NCBI GenBank assembly: GCA_907163345.1
Contig: CAJQUN010000009.1
Span: 1,550,001 to 1,614,000, forward strand
Direction: 5' to 3'
Length of the DNA: 64,000 nucleotides
DNA from: Haberlea rhodopensis
Lineage: Eukaryota > Streptophyta > Magnoliopsida > Lamiales > Gesneriaceae
Shown: positions 35,221 to 47,337 of the stretch, piece by piece
Numbering within the stretch: the stretch's first letter is position 1
Layout of the letters: each line of letters opens with the position of its first letter
The notes under the pieces: generated by a model
What the model was told of the DNA's origin: nothing
Database searches by the model: none
What the model saw: only the letters and a program-made list of their open reading frames with translations
Translations under genes and position numbers: made by a program

Positions 35221-36828
35221 GATGACCCAAAATAATAGTTTATTCAATAAATGAGTTGACAAGTAAAATGGGGAAAAAAGACGAGCAACGACACGTTCAG
35301 TATAGTTCATGGAATGTTCCATGCGGAGATTTCTACATCAATGATTTTGGTGGATCTATTTCGGAACACGGTCGAGGGGTAGCATAAAAAATTCATGTGA
35401 GCAGGCAGGGGCAAATGTACCCCTCTCAAACATATTGTTATTATATATTCTGTTACAGTAACATGGCAAACATTGTCACCTGCCCTAGCGGCGAAGGCAT
35501 CCGCCTTTTTGTCTGTATCCCCTAGTTCTAATCCTCGCGTGGACAAAGCGAATATATTTTTAACCCAACTTATTATAGCAAACAAGGTCTCCTTGTTCCA
35601 TTGGTTAGCACATTTGACTTCAAATCTCGAAGGAACCTTTGTCCATTTTTTTCCTCTTATTTTATTACTTTCATTTTTGTACGAATGGATAAATATCCGC
35701 AATAAATTTTTATTGTCTGTTAAACAAATGATTTCTTAATATGAAAAAATGCTATCGTCTTTCATGAAATTGAGCAAGTTCCTTAGTTGTATATCAATGA
35801 AACGAACATTTTAATAATGTATTGTTGCAATTAAACTCGATAAAGTGTATTATTTCTTGAAATCAAGTTAGTCCATTTCTTGAAATAATCGCATTTTAAT
35901 TATTTACCTAATATTTTTTACCTGCATTCTTTAAGCTCGGATGTTTATCATAAACTTTTGGTTTAATTTTTATGTAATTAACTTTTACCCCCCACGATCA
36001 AATTTCTAGATTCGCCCCGGTGAGGGACATTTGCCTTCATGGTAACGCAGACCAAAAGTTAGAAACGAACTTTCACGCATATCCACACAATTTAGTGCAT
36101 TTTCAAATATTAATTGTAGGTCAGGCTTAGCTTATATGGAATTCCAAAATCATAAACTAGAAATGGTAATGAAAAACAATAATTGGTTAATAATAACATA
36201 TTTGGCGGAATGGTTCTTTAGAGATAATTTAAGCCTTCCAAAACTTATCAATTATACCCGTAGTAAATAATTTAATTACTTTTACTTTACTTAATTTAAT
36301 TTCTTTATAATTTATTGTCATTTACCTCTGGTCATCCACCAAAGCATTTCTTCTCCAACTAATCTACTTCATTTCACCCAAATTTCTTCCGCCTTTTTTT
36401 ATATATTCAGGGAAGGGGTTTAGTCCGGAGCTCGAGACCTCTCTCAAATTGGGACTTTGGGTGCCACTGGACCAAGAGACCTGTGGCGCAGACCAAGCGA
36501 TTTGATGCAAGGAAAATAAAATATTACCTAACACTAGATGATGCCGGATTATTAAATAAAATCCAGCTCCTATCGCACCTACCAAATCCTACCTTAGCAT
36601 AAAGCAAGGTCTCATGCATGAATAGAAGCAATGAATATATTCATAAAATTACAATGCAGAACTACAGTTCATAATATGTCTCAAAGCTTCATATAATTTG
36701 AAATGACTCAACATGTTCTATCTAACCTCTATACGGGCATGTAAAATTCACCGTTAACCGCCATCATATAAACTGCAGCATTTGAATATAAAATAAAACT
36801 AATGAATCACTACATGATTGAACTTAAA
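35221..36828. other. Intergenic region and golgin 3' UTR
   Basis: AT-rich and non-coding. About 36410-36510 is a GC-richer patch (GGTTTAGTCCGGAGCTCGAGACCTC...) of the tRNA-like or dispersed-repeat type. The plus-strand 88-codon frame at 35473 has no recognisable domain. The golgin candidate 2 3' UTR should occupy the last few hundred bases before 36829. Confidence 0.5.
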
Positions 36829-39800
36829 TCAGACACCTTCAGTGTTGTTAATATTTTCTAGAGAGACAATAGCACCAGATCGAAAGTCGTCAGAAACTGG
36901 AGAATGCGACATAAGAATATATATCACCCAAAGATGAAGGCACACAATGTAAACAACTGACCATATTCTCGCTGTTCTATTTCTTCTCAGAAAAACAGCA
37001 CCCGAACAAAAGAGTGAGTCCAGCTGTCGAACCATCGATCCAAAATGTCGATGACCAGACTCCATTCTCTCCTTCAACAAAGGCTTAAGCTTTGAGTTAG
37101 TGAATTCCAATTTATTTAGAGTCTCAACTGAATTGGGTAATGACTTGTTCTCGTCTAGCAATCTTGAAGCAGTCTACAAATTTCAAGTCGATTGTTCAAA
37201 TCAAATGAAACTGACTCAACATATTCTGACATGTTGCAGTGATCCAGATCAAGGATAGGACTCACCTCGATCCTGAAAAGTAAGGAAGCCTTCTCCGACG
37301 ATAGTGTCTCGACCTGATAACAAAAATTGAAGTTCTATACTCAGACTAGAAAAGCAAGGGCTAAATCAGCATCAAGTACAATACAAGTCTCCGTAGGAAT
37401 AGATAAACTCTTCCAAGCTCCAAAAATGTGTCTGATTTAATCTTATTTGTCTACTATTTACTAGTAGCTGTAATCTTGTTTCGTCTATAAGCTTGTCTTA
37501 AGTTCTGAGTTTGAGAACCGTATGCCAATTAACCAAGCCAATGCTATGCAATCTGAAAGACACTAAGACAAACCTGTGCTTGCTTCTGAATCAAATGGTC
37601 GGTCAACAGACCGAGCCTTCGCTTGAGCTCAATTTCTACTTCTGTAGGATATTCCATTTCTTTTCGAGTTGTTTCAATACTTGATTCTAGAGTCTTGGCC
37701 TGCAATATATTAAGAACATTATTTTTAACGAATAATACATTTAATGTCACCCATGCTCATGAGAGAGTGAGTATCCACTAATACAATTTTATTTAAACAT
37801 TTGCTGCTGTTCGGTGAAGAATATAACATGATGGTTTTAAGATTATTCGTGGCGAAACATTAATATTAAGATAGTGCACTATAAGAAAGACACCCTCTTT
37901 CATTTATACTCCTAAATCTGTGAACCACCACATATAATTCACCGGCACTTCAAAAGATCACTTGATGCAGTGTTGTGCATGTTCCAAATATGAAAACAAC
38001 TCAAACATTGCTCAGACATGCCATGGGGCCTGTCCAGAATCAATGTTTTGGAAATAGCAGGGATTGTTTTCTATTTCCCAAATTTTTCGATAAACCTAAA
38101 ATATTAAATAATTAATATTTTAATAACATAATCTTTTAGCAACTATTTTTGAATTAATAAATAAGCTATAGTTAATAGTGAGTATCTAATTAAATTTCAC
38201 ATATATAATTAATAATAATATTATTTTTCATTCAACACAATGAAAAATGAATTTCCAAAATAGCCACACATTTGGATCAAGGATTCAATGTCGTCGTGTT
38301 CACATTGTTGTGTCTATACCTTGCATCATTATCTACCACATCATCACTTCTTAGTACTTACTTCACCAGTATTCAACTCCACAGGAAAAAAGGTTTCAAT
38401 TTATATATAGAAAAATATTATTATGAATTATACAGAAAGAGGGAAAAATGACAGCCGTTCCTAATGGATCCCAGACAACTAGCAATTCAACTGGAAAAAG
38501 ATTTTTTGCAAAGAACAAGCAAGGGCAAGTGTCCGGATGGTGGACCATGCAGTCAAACCAATCAATTCAAGCTGATAATTTTTTACACATAATTAAATAT
38601 GAATTACAAATTAAGTTAATCGGAAAGGAGAACTCACCTTTTCTTGCATTCTTCCCAATTTATCTGTCATGAAGGAATATTCCGCCTCAAGCATCTCCAG
38701 AGCAAAACCAACACCTTTAGAAGGTTGCAACTGCAGATTGTTTTACTTAAAACAATGAAACAAGGCAAAGGAAATGTGCTTTCCTAAATAAGAGAAGCAA
38801 TGACTGCTCACTTTTTCTCCATTTTGTTGCATACTTGATATCTTCCTTTGCAATTCTACCGTGAAGAGAGAAAAAAATTAGTCAAGAAGCTTTAATACCA
38901 GCAATGACAAACGATATGGTGTCTTTCCTAAATAAATCAAACGCAAGCAATTAGATAAATGCTTGAATCTAACTTGTTTTTGTTGTCAATGAAAATCCTT
39001 TTGGACAAGTCTTTTTGCAAACATAAAATAATATGAGCAGATCTCCTTTCATAAATTAAAAGAAAATGCTGGAGTGAAAAAATATTGATATATTTGCAAA
39101 TGATAGGGATGATTAAACAAACATTAACTTGGCTTCATGAAAAATACCCGCATGAGTTGCTTCTTTCAAATCAACTCCTTGACGAAGTTCAGCTATGCGA
39201 TAAACCTAATCCAATCAAAAATCATGATTTAATCAGATTGCAGAAAAAAATCACCTCACATTCTAGTCTAGAGCAAGTTTCCACAAGTTTATTTCTGAAA
39301 GATTAAGGTACTCTCCAACAATGTGGAAAATTAACTCTCTTATTAAATGATCTGAAAATGTAAGAGGTGTGCTTTAGTTAATCAAATTAGATCGAAATAA
39401 AAGGCATTGAAAAATAAAGTTGCGCACCTTTTTTGTACCAGATACTTTAGTTAAATCAAATTAGATCGAAAAAAAGGCATTGAAAAATGAAGTTGCACAC
39501 CTTCCAATACCAGCTAAGAACATTATCAATGTGATTTATCTTTTATTATAAAAGTATAAATAAGGCTAACAGGTGATGGCCGTACAACAGTTAGAGTTGG
39601 CCTACTCATTTGCAAAGTGAAATACAGTAAGTTTTGACCCTCGAGGTATTTAAATATAATTTAGTCAGTTCTCGAGGAATGCCATAAATTGAAGCTATAC
39701 TTTCAACAATAAAAAACCAAACATGTAAAAGAGGGCGTTTATTACCTCTGCTTCAAGACTTTTCTGTACATTAGCAAGAGACTTTGAAAGATAAGCATTT

Positions 39801-42800
39801 GCACTCTGCAAGATACAGCAAGAAAATTACTGATTCATCGTACAGAGATGTAAAAGAAAGCTCATCCATTCACAGAAGTGTTCCTCGACAATGAGCAAAT
39901 GCTGCAGCAAAATAATTTGCCTCATAAATATACATCATGCTTACATTTCCCAATTATGATGACAATTTTATTTTAAGGGAAAAAATGCAAGTTCATGTGG
40001 TCAATGGTCAAAAACATATGAACCATGATACAATATATGAATATGGAGATAAAGTCAAAACACAAAATCATACAACTACTCAAAACCTCAAGTTTGGCTA
40101 GTCGCACAAAGGCCTCCATCCGAGTGCTGTTATGTTTCTGCTTCTCTAATTCAACAGCTTCCATGATTTCCACCATGGATGTCTGTAATTCTGATGCCTG
40201 AAGCAAATCAAGCAAGCTATTATTTAAAAATATATAACATTCACAAAAGCTAGAAAATGAAATAGAATTTACAAAGCAAGGGTACGCACATATGTGAGCA
40301 GAATTACCAACCAAATTATACAAATACACAACAATTTGGAAAATTTGTGTTGGCAATCAGCTAATAGTTGATTAAAAAAATATTGAAATTGGAACATTGT
40401 AGCACTTGAAAAAAAACATCAAGTAGCATGCGCAAATGACTTTCAAAATGACTAGATTTTAACATAAAGCTACTGCAGTTTTAACAATTTATTTCTGAAC
40501 ATTGTTTAAATGAATACTCACTCCTCGAGATAATTTTTCCCGTCTTGATCAACAGCACATATGAGAGAATTTCTATTGTGCAAATACAACTATGCAGAAA
40601 AAGAACAGGCTTGGCATGCCCATAGCTTGAACAAAGTGTCCAGGAAAAAACTTATAGAAAGGAGTTGGGAGGGAACACAATTTTTTATAAAAACATCAAT
40701 GATGATCTGGTAAGTTACTTGAAAAAAATGTAGGATGCACAGTTCGCTCCTCCCAGTTGGTCAACCACAAGGGTGTCCCGTAAAAAGGAATTATGTGGAT
40801 CTCAAACTTTTGGGAATCGAGTAAAGCTAAAGTAGTCATAAACTTAGATGGATGGAAGAGATCTTTCTAAAGCAGGGATGGTCACCCTAGTTGGATCGGT
40901 ACTTTCATCGCTCCAATTTATTTATTGTGCAATGTTCAACGTACAGAGGTGTGACAAATAAAATCAAGAAACTTACAAGTTTCCTTTGGTGAAGTTATGG
41001 TGGATTAAAATCTAGAAATCTTGATATTTATATGAATTTATAATAATCCACAAGACCGGGAGGGCTTGGTTATCAGCACTTTGGAGGCTCACAATGAGAC
41101 CATATGTTACGTGGATTCATCATGGCATAGGATGACAATGGTAAAATTCTGGTTTCAAGGAATTGGTATTTTGGCCCTGCGAAAGAGTATCTCTAATTGG
41201 TACTTATGGGTTTTCTCTAAAGGTCCACCAAGAATGTTGAAGTGGTGAAGGAATCCCTGATGGAGGTAATGAATGAGCTTTACTCAAATGGTCTTGTTCA
41301 CAATATCATTCCTTTCAAAAAACAGCGACATATAAAGAACCATCGTGTCTAAGAGATTCTCCTTGTACAAAATTATTGATTTCCTTGATCCTGTGATTCA
41401 AAATAATGGTCTTGGTAAAAAAATGGAGGAAATGGATGCTAGGATATACACGATCAGTTCCTATTCAGCAATGATCAAACCAAAACAAAGGTCGAGATAT
41501 TTGAGGCAAGGGGACCTATTATCACCATTTCGTTTACTCCTGTTGAGGACTAATTAGCCGGATGATTGACGAAGGGGCAGGGTGTAACCATGGGAACTCA
41601 TTCAAGAGCTAAACCAAAAGACTACAAATATCTTATGTGAATTGTTCGAAATGATATGCGTAGAGTCAATAAAAACTTGGAATTGGAACGAGAGGATAAA
41701 AATATTACGAGTAATTTTAAGAATTTGATTGCTAAAGTGAAAAACAAACAAACCATAAAAAACTTTTCTGGACTCCTCACTTTACAAAGTTATTGCTTTG
41801 GTTCCTACATGCCAGACTACTTAATATTCCCTGGATCATGTGGCATGTAAATGTCCAAAGGAAGGTTCATCGAGGAACAAACAATACATAGCTCAAACGC
41901 ATGGACTCCAAATACCATAATCCAAAAAATAATTAACTCCAACAAGGAATAGAAAGGGAGGAAAGTACCTCCTGTACTTGTTGTTTAGCCTGTTCCTCAA
42001 GTATTTTCTCCAAACTCTGTTTCTCCCCTTCCAATCTGGCAACTAAATTCTCACGCTCCTGAATTGCCTCAATTGCTTTTGCAGCTGCTCTTTCTGCCAG
42101 AATCTGTTGCCTCCTCTTTCTCCTTTCTTCCCTCTCTCTTTCAATCTCAGAATCTGATGTTGAAGTAGTGTCTGTGTCAGAATTAGACTCTACATCGCTT
42201 GGTAGAGAAGGAACCTTCACCGTAGGTCCATTTCTTCCATGCATCCCAGTCACTGATGTTTCACCATCATTTGACTGCAGCTTCAATTTCAATTTCCTTC
42301 CACGAGAAACTGGAACCATATCGAGATTAACTTTGTCAGTTAAATCAGTTGTAGAAAGCATCTTCTTTCCATCTACAACAACATTCAACTCCTCAATTGT
42401 CCTGTCATCGTTATCATCAGCAACAAGAATTGAACTAGTATGCTTTTGATCTGATTCACCTCCACCTCCATTGCTTGGCGATTGATCGTTTAACATTATT
42501 GGTGTCACATCTTTCAAATTACTCGCCTGATCATTATTATCAGCATTTGAAATATTTTCCATGCCAACATTCGATTTTCTTAAAGCTGGGCCAAAATTCC
42601 TCACTTTCTTACCATCTTTCTTCAAACCGTGAATCCCTAATGCTCCTTTACTACCACGGTTCACATTAACTCCCACAGATCCTTCCCTTTTATCTGGAAC
42701 ACTCAACAATTCCGTCCAATCACTCTCAGTAAGTCCACCGCTCAAGTCCGGTGTAGAATTCAATTTTTGTGATATTCCAGCTTCATGATTTCGGTTACTA

Positions 42801-43337
42801 TCACTATTGTTTCTACTAATAACATTTAAATTAAGCTTATCACGATTGTTATTTTGGTTAGTGATATTTTCTTGAGCTTTCTTCGTCAGCTGATCCTTTA
42901 AGAATCGCTTAGTTTCGGAAGTGTTTCCAGGTGAGCTCTCAACTCCTAATTGATTGCCAGGTCGTGGATTCTCATTCTTACCCAGTGATTCTGCAGCTTG
43001 CTGATCAATCTGAACCACACAATCAGTTAATCCGACAACGCTTCCACTCAAATTCATGATCATTTAATAACAAATATTTAAACTCATGATAAGAATATTG
43101 TTACAAACATAGAGACGCGTACTTTTCATCAATTTTATTCTGGTTAGGTTTTTCATCCATTAAAATTATACTCATTAAACTCTAAGAAAAAATAAGAAAC
43201 AAAACATTGAATAGATTTCCAAATTCAATCAATAAGACCAAATCATCTGAAACGGAAATCAAAACCATGGGGGGATTAATTGCCTGTTGGAGAATGGATT
43301 CAGCTGCTTTGAGCTTGGACGAGATCCAGTGAGCCAT
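36829..43337 (-). CDS. GC2: Golgin candidate 2 (golgin-84-like Golgi tether)
   Basis: C-terminally anchored coiled-coil protein of Golgi membranes, related to golgin-84 and acting in vesicle tethering. Ten minus-strand exons in coding order: 43337-43284, 43009-41969, 40197-40087, 39805-39746, 39205-39148, 38855-38812, 38730-38638, 37699-37574, 37314-37267, 37173-36829. Phases agree, 1980 nt = 659 aa, close to the roughly 670 aa of Arabidopsis GC2. It starts MAHWISSKLKAAESILQQ, continues IDQQAAESL, then a Ser/Asp-rich variable region (residues about 60-300) and a long coiled coil (EREREERRKRRQQ, MEAVELEKQKHNSTRMEA, KEMEYPTEVEIELKRRLG). A single transmembrane helix at about 615-633 (WSVVYIVCLHLWVIYIL) lies next to FLRRN, with a short lumenal tail. 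Intron 1 appears to be GC-AG (CAG|gcaatt); all others are GT-AG. Confidence 0.9.
41080..41600 (+). mobile_element. LINE-like reverse transcriptase relic in golgin intron 2
   Basis: On the plus strand, opposite to the host gene, the phrase LRQGDLLSPFRLLLL at about 41490-41545 resembles the non-LTR retrotransposon RT motif G-RQGDPLSPFLF-L. After a frameshift a further stretch reads ISRMIDEGAG, like the next RT segment. Upstream, about 41080-41480, the frame is open in pieces with no other clear motif. Strongly decayed and short. No poly(A) tail or target duplication was found, so the call rests mainly on one motif. Confidence 0.45.
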
Positions 43338-43915
43338 TGGTTTCCGTTGGACCGAAGTAGCACTTTAGATCGGTGTTGTTACGCGACCGCGCATTTTAAC
43401 GGAAGGTTTAGAAATATCACTGTCGGTTTTCCAGTCGGGCAGAGGGACGATGGAGGAGGAAAGAAGCGTGAATACTAAGGCTACAAGTCAGTTGACCGTA
43501 CATCATTATGTGTCAGCGTCTGATTGGCTGTCTTGCAAATTTTGTCACAGGCGAGGAATTTTCGATATTTTTGAATTCATTGAGTTTTAATTATTTCTTC
43601 AAAAACTTTTGTTTCAGTCACTGGATGGGCAGAATCTCATACATCAATGTAATTGAAATCCAGTTTTTTTAAATACAAATGTACTTTTATTTTGGGCAAA
43701 ATTTTGGGACATTACAATAGGAGAAATATTTTTCGTCTCACTTCACCAAAAAAGTTCTTTCAACTAATTCAAATTGTAAATACAATGACCAAACTAACTC
43801 TACTGTTATCAAAAGAATTGAAGGTCGTCCTACTCATCGTTCTCAAACTCCATGGTATATGGATCTCGTCGTGAGGCAACTCCTGCGGCGGCTTCGGAAA
43901 CCTAATGACGCCTCA
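43338..43915. promoter_or_regulatory. Golgin candidate 2 upstream region
   Basis: Contains the 5' UTR and promoter for the minus-strand golgin gene. GC-richer around 43340-43480 next to the start codon. No single core promoter motif stands out. Confidence 0.4.
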
Positions 43916-44131
43916 TCATAAGCTCGAGCCGCTCCCTCCAAGATTTGAAAAGCTTAGACCACACATGCATCTCTTTTGTGGGTCCCGTATCTTTGCCGCC
44001 CATTTTCTCATGGTCGCTACCTCAGTCCTCTGTAAATCTTCTTCTTGGCCCAACAAAGACTGCAACAAGGATAAAGTGTAGCTATATGAAGATGAATTCA
44101 ATGGGAAGTTGTTTGGTAGTTCTTCGCACAT
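43916..44131 (-). CDS. Hypothetical small ORF (71 aa)
   Basis: Minus-strand open frame starting MCEELPNNFPLNSSSYSY and containing SLLQSLLGQEEDLQRTEVAT. It has a more protein-like composition (Leu/Glu-rich, helical) than most random frames here, and it lies upstream of golgin candidate 2 on the same strand. I recognise no family. It could be a fragment of an old gene or chance. The plus-strand frame over the same bases is equally long, which weakens the case. Confidence 0.25.
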   Translation of the reverse strand: MCEELPNNFPLNSSSYSYTLSLLQSLLGQEEDLQRTEVATMRKWAAKIRDPQKRCMCGLSFSNLGGSGSSL

Positions 44132-44195
44132 GATTCTTTAATGGAATAAGCGGTAGAATTAATGGCTTATGATGTATAGAAAAATGGGTGCATTA

Positions 44196-44889
44196 CCTGA
44201 GTCTATCAGTGCATGTAATTTACATGCATCGATAGACTCAGGCGATGCATGTACTTTACATGCACCGCTAGTTGTTGATTCTTGTTTAAGATTGCTAATT
44301 CTTCAATTTTAAGAAGATGTAAATTCCTGGATGAAAGGACAGTAACACAAGTCATATAAAATAGTACGAAAAACTTGCTCGTAAACCATTTGGGATAAGA
44401 GAATGAATGCTAACGCAAGGGAATGAAGCTTGTTAGGGAAGGGTGTGCACACAAATTTTAAAAGAAAAACAGTCATAAGAAAAGAAACATCGACACTTTT
44501 TGATTAAAAATTAAAACTGTGGTGTCAAAAAAGCGAGAAAAATTTTTCAGAAAATTTAAAGAGACGGGTGCTAGCCAATTATTTGGTTAGATCTTTCTTA
44601 AACTTTTTGCTTTAGTGTGGTATGTTGTGGATGGTTGCAAAGACTACATTGTCATGCATATTTGCCTTTTTCATTCGTTGTTTTGCTCATTTTCTCGAGC
44701 ATTTTGATGACTTGGTGGCCTTTTTTTGTGCAGCACTAATGAGAAAAATTACATGCACCGCTTGAGTCTATCGATACATGTAAAGTGCATCCGGCTACTA
44801 TGTTTAGGTTAAAGACAGTGACTGGGTCTATCGATGCATGATTGACATGCACCGATAGACTCAGATGGTGCATGTAAATTACATGCACC
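44196..44889. repeat. Element with multiple palindromes at both ends (possible MITE/foldback)
   Basis: The left end has a 47-nt near-perfect palindrome CCTGAGTCTATC...GATAGACTCAGG (44196-44242), then a second small one (GATGCATGTAC/TTTACATGCACC). The right end has TTACATGCACCG at 44749, CTGGGTCTATCGATGC...GATAGACTCAG at 44822-44864, and an 11-bp-arm palindrome GGTGCATGTAA/TTACATGCACC at 44867-44889. The same words appear at both ends in inverted order around a roughly 500-bp AT-rich interior. No coding capacity and no target duplication that I can define. Confidence 0.55.
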
Positions 44890-44905
44890 GCTAAGTAATT
44901 CCTGA

Positions 44906-46030
44906 TAGAATATCAGTTGTAGGTAGCACAATCTTATCTTCCAAAATCAAAGTTGAAAATTTAGCATTCTTAAACAAAAAAGTAGTTCCATGATTTCTGA
45001 AATTTCCACTTTATATATTTCATATTGGAAATATCATCACGAACCTCCTATGTGACATTAAAAAAATATCAATTGACATTTTAATGTGAGCTCAAACCTT
45101 AAACCTAGCGTAAAAGGTAGGTAAGAAAAGCCTCTTGAAATTGACATTTTATTTTATCTTTTTTTAGAATTAGTGTTGGATTTCAGATATTGTCCATCCG
45201 ATGAGAAACCAAAGTTGAAGAAATAACAATCTGAAATTTACTACAAAAAGTTTATTTAACTAAATATACCTTTTAACAAACCGATAGCGTGCACCAAAAT
45301 TGAAATAAAAATTCAATGTTAATTGATGTACAACAATCCCTTAAAAACAACAAGAAATAGTCCGTTGGAGAATAAAGAAAACATAATTGAAGCAAATTTC
45401 AAATTTCTCTTCTTCTAATTTGTAGGGCCAGTCACTAAAAATAATAATATTCAATCATAACAAACACATATTATGTCATATGATTGTGATTCAGTGTATC
45501 CAAGTTCCATGTTTAGGAGAAATATTGAATCAATTCCTTCAACTATATATCAATTCCCAAGCAAACGATCGGGATGCAGGCACAAATTGAACCATATAAA
45601 TATTTTTCGATCGTGTTAAGAAAAACTGTTATCGTGTGTAATTGGTGATCGTATAAAGAAAATTGTTTATTTTGATTTGTTTAATTAAACAATGGTATTT
45701 TAGTACTAACAAATAGACTAATTAGATTAGGGTTTCAATGTTTTATAATCTGGACTTAGTTGAAAAAAGTTTCTTAAAATATGTATTTAGTTGGAAAGAT
45801 TGTATTATTTTTTTTAAACTAATGGGCTAATTGACCGAGCATCAAGTAGAAAGTATCCTACCAAATTACGAATTCCCTAGCTGCTTATATATTTGGGTTT
45901 TGATTTTATTTATTTTTTTGAAAAAAGATAACCCTGTCAAATATATAATGTAGATCCCACCAAGGGTCATAAATGATCCAGAACCGGCCCTTGGTAAGCG
46001 GGCCAATTAATCAGTCAACAGTTCGACGGG
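44906..46030. other. AT-rich intergenic region
   Basis: No gene, RNA or mobile-element signal that I can support. Confidence 0.6.
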
Positions 46031-47337
46031 TGTGATATCCACGAAATAATTATGTGCATTTGAGCATTAATTATGTATATGTGTTAATTATGGTATTAAT
46101 TAATTTGATGTTGAATTAATTATTATGGTGAAATGCTTAGTCATATGGTGGACGTGACCTGGTAATGTATTTCAGGGTGCTTGTGATGCATGTTGGGGAA
46201 AATGGGATTTTGGCATGGTTTATTTAAAGTGGATATTAATTATCTTGGTAAAGCATGTTTAATTGAGTTTTTGTGCATTCTTGAAAAATACTTTTAAAAT
46301 ATAATGTAGGGATGTTTTATATATCATGCTAATTAATGGGGTGTCATTTTAATCTTTAAACCCACTATACCCCCTCACACTTTACTCTCTCACCCCTCTT
46401 AATCAAAATCCACAACCCTTATTCCCCAAAAACCCAAAACATTTTGCACAACAAGGAGGAAGAGAAAACTTTGGAAATCTTGTTATTGCTTGATTCTTGC
46501 AGGGAGTTTGAAGCTTCAAGTGGTATAAACCCCGACTAGTATTGTTCTTATGTATTTTGAAAGGAAATGGGATTGTGTTTTGGGATTAAAAATGGTTTGT
46601 TTTGGGTATATGTTGTATTTGGTTGGGTGTTGAATTTTTGGTGTCATTAAGGTTTATATTGAAAGTTTATGGTGTTTAGATGTTATTGGTTTGTTGGTAT
46701 TTGTGTTGGTATGGATTGGGGAAGGTAGAAGGTGGAAATGGTGAATTTTCATGTTGCGGGTCGCGGCGATCGATCGCCCAAAATGGAGCGATCGATCGCC
46801 CAAAATGGAGCGATCGATCGCGCGCAGGCAGTGACGAAATATAGCATTTGGCGATCGATCGCCAAGTTGGGGCGGTCGATCGGTGAGGCGATCGATCGAT
46901 CGATCGCTCCAAAAATGGCGATCGATCGCATATCGCCATATTTTGGCATTAAAGGCTGCTGGACCTCGTGATCGATCGGGACTCGATAGCGATCGATCGC
47001 GAGATGCCAGAAATCGAAATTTAGGTTAATTTAGTGGGATTTTTGGTATCGGACTATTATTGGTTTGTGTAAATGTGTAGAACCATCCCAGGTGGCAACA
47101 CAACCAATGAGATAAAGTTTTACAATATCTCCACTTTTGGAACAAAGGTACGCAGTGATACGTACGGGCATCGGACGGTAAAATGTATTTTTACGTGTTG
47201 GGCTATGTATTATGGTTGCATACATACATTGGTTATGCATTATGGTTGCAAGCATGAATTTGGTTATGCATTATAGTTGCATACACTCATTGGATGCATT
47301 GGTGCATGTGATTGTAAGTCGAGATTATATTCCAGTG
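46031..47337 (+). repeat. Truncated gypsy LTR, plus orientation
   Basis: Starts TGTGATATCCACGAAATAAT, matching the start of the LTRs of the gypsy at 51020-59969 (TGTGATATCCCCGAAAT on the minus strand), and the similarity continues: AATGCTT, CATTTCAGGGTGC, GTAGAACCATCCCAGGT, ATCTCCACTTTTGGAAC, GCATCGGACGGTAAAA, then tandem TTATGCATTATGGTTGCA units. It ends near 47337 before the final third of the LTR and abuts the hAT remnant. It contains at least eight CGATCGATCG-type palindromes at about 46765-47001. No internal region or right target duplication was found. Confidence 0.8.

Noticed and set aside
38448..38672. 74-codon plus-strand ORF starting MTAVPNGSQTTSN
   Set aside because: Overlaps golgin exon 7 and the adjoining intron on the opposite strand; no domain or promoter.
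46676..46971. Overlapping ORFs on both strands full of DRS/IDRS repeats, with like ones at 23741-24119, 52076-52441 and 59046-59297
   Set aside because: GATCGATC palindromes read as Asp-Arg-Ser or Ile-Asp-Arg in any frame and on both strands. They are a DNA repeat, not a protein family.
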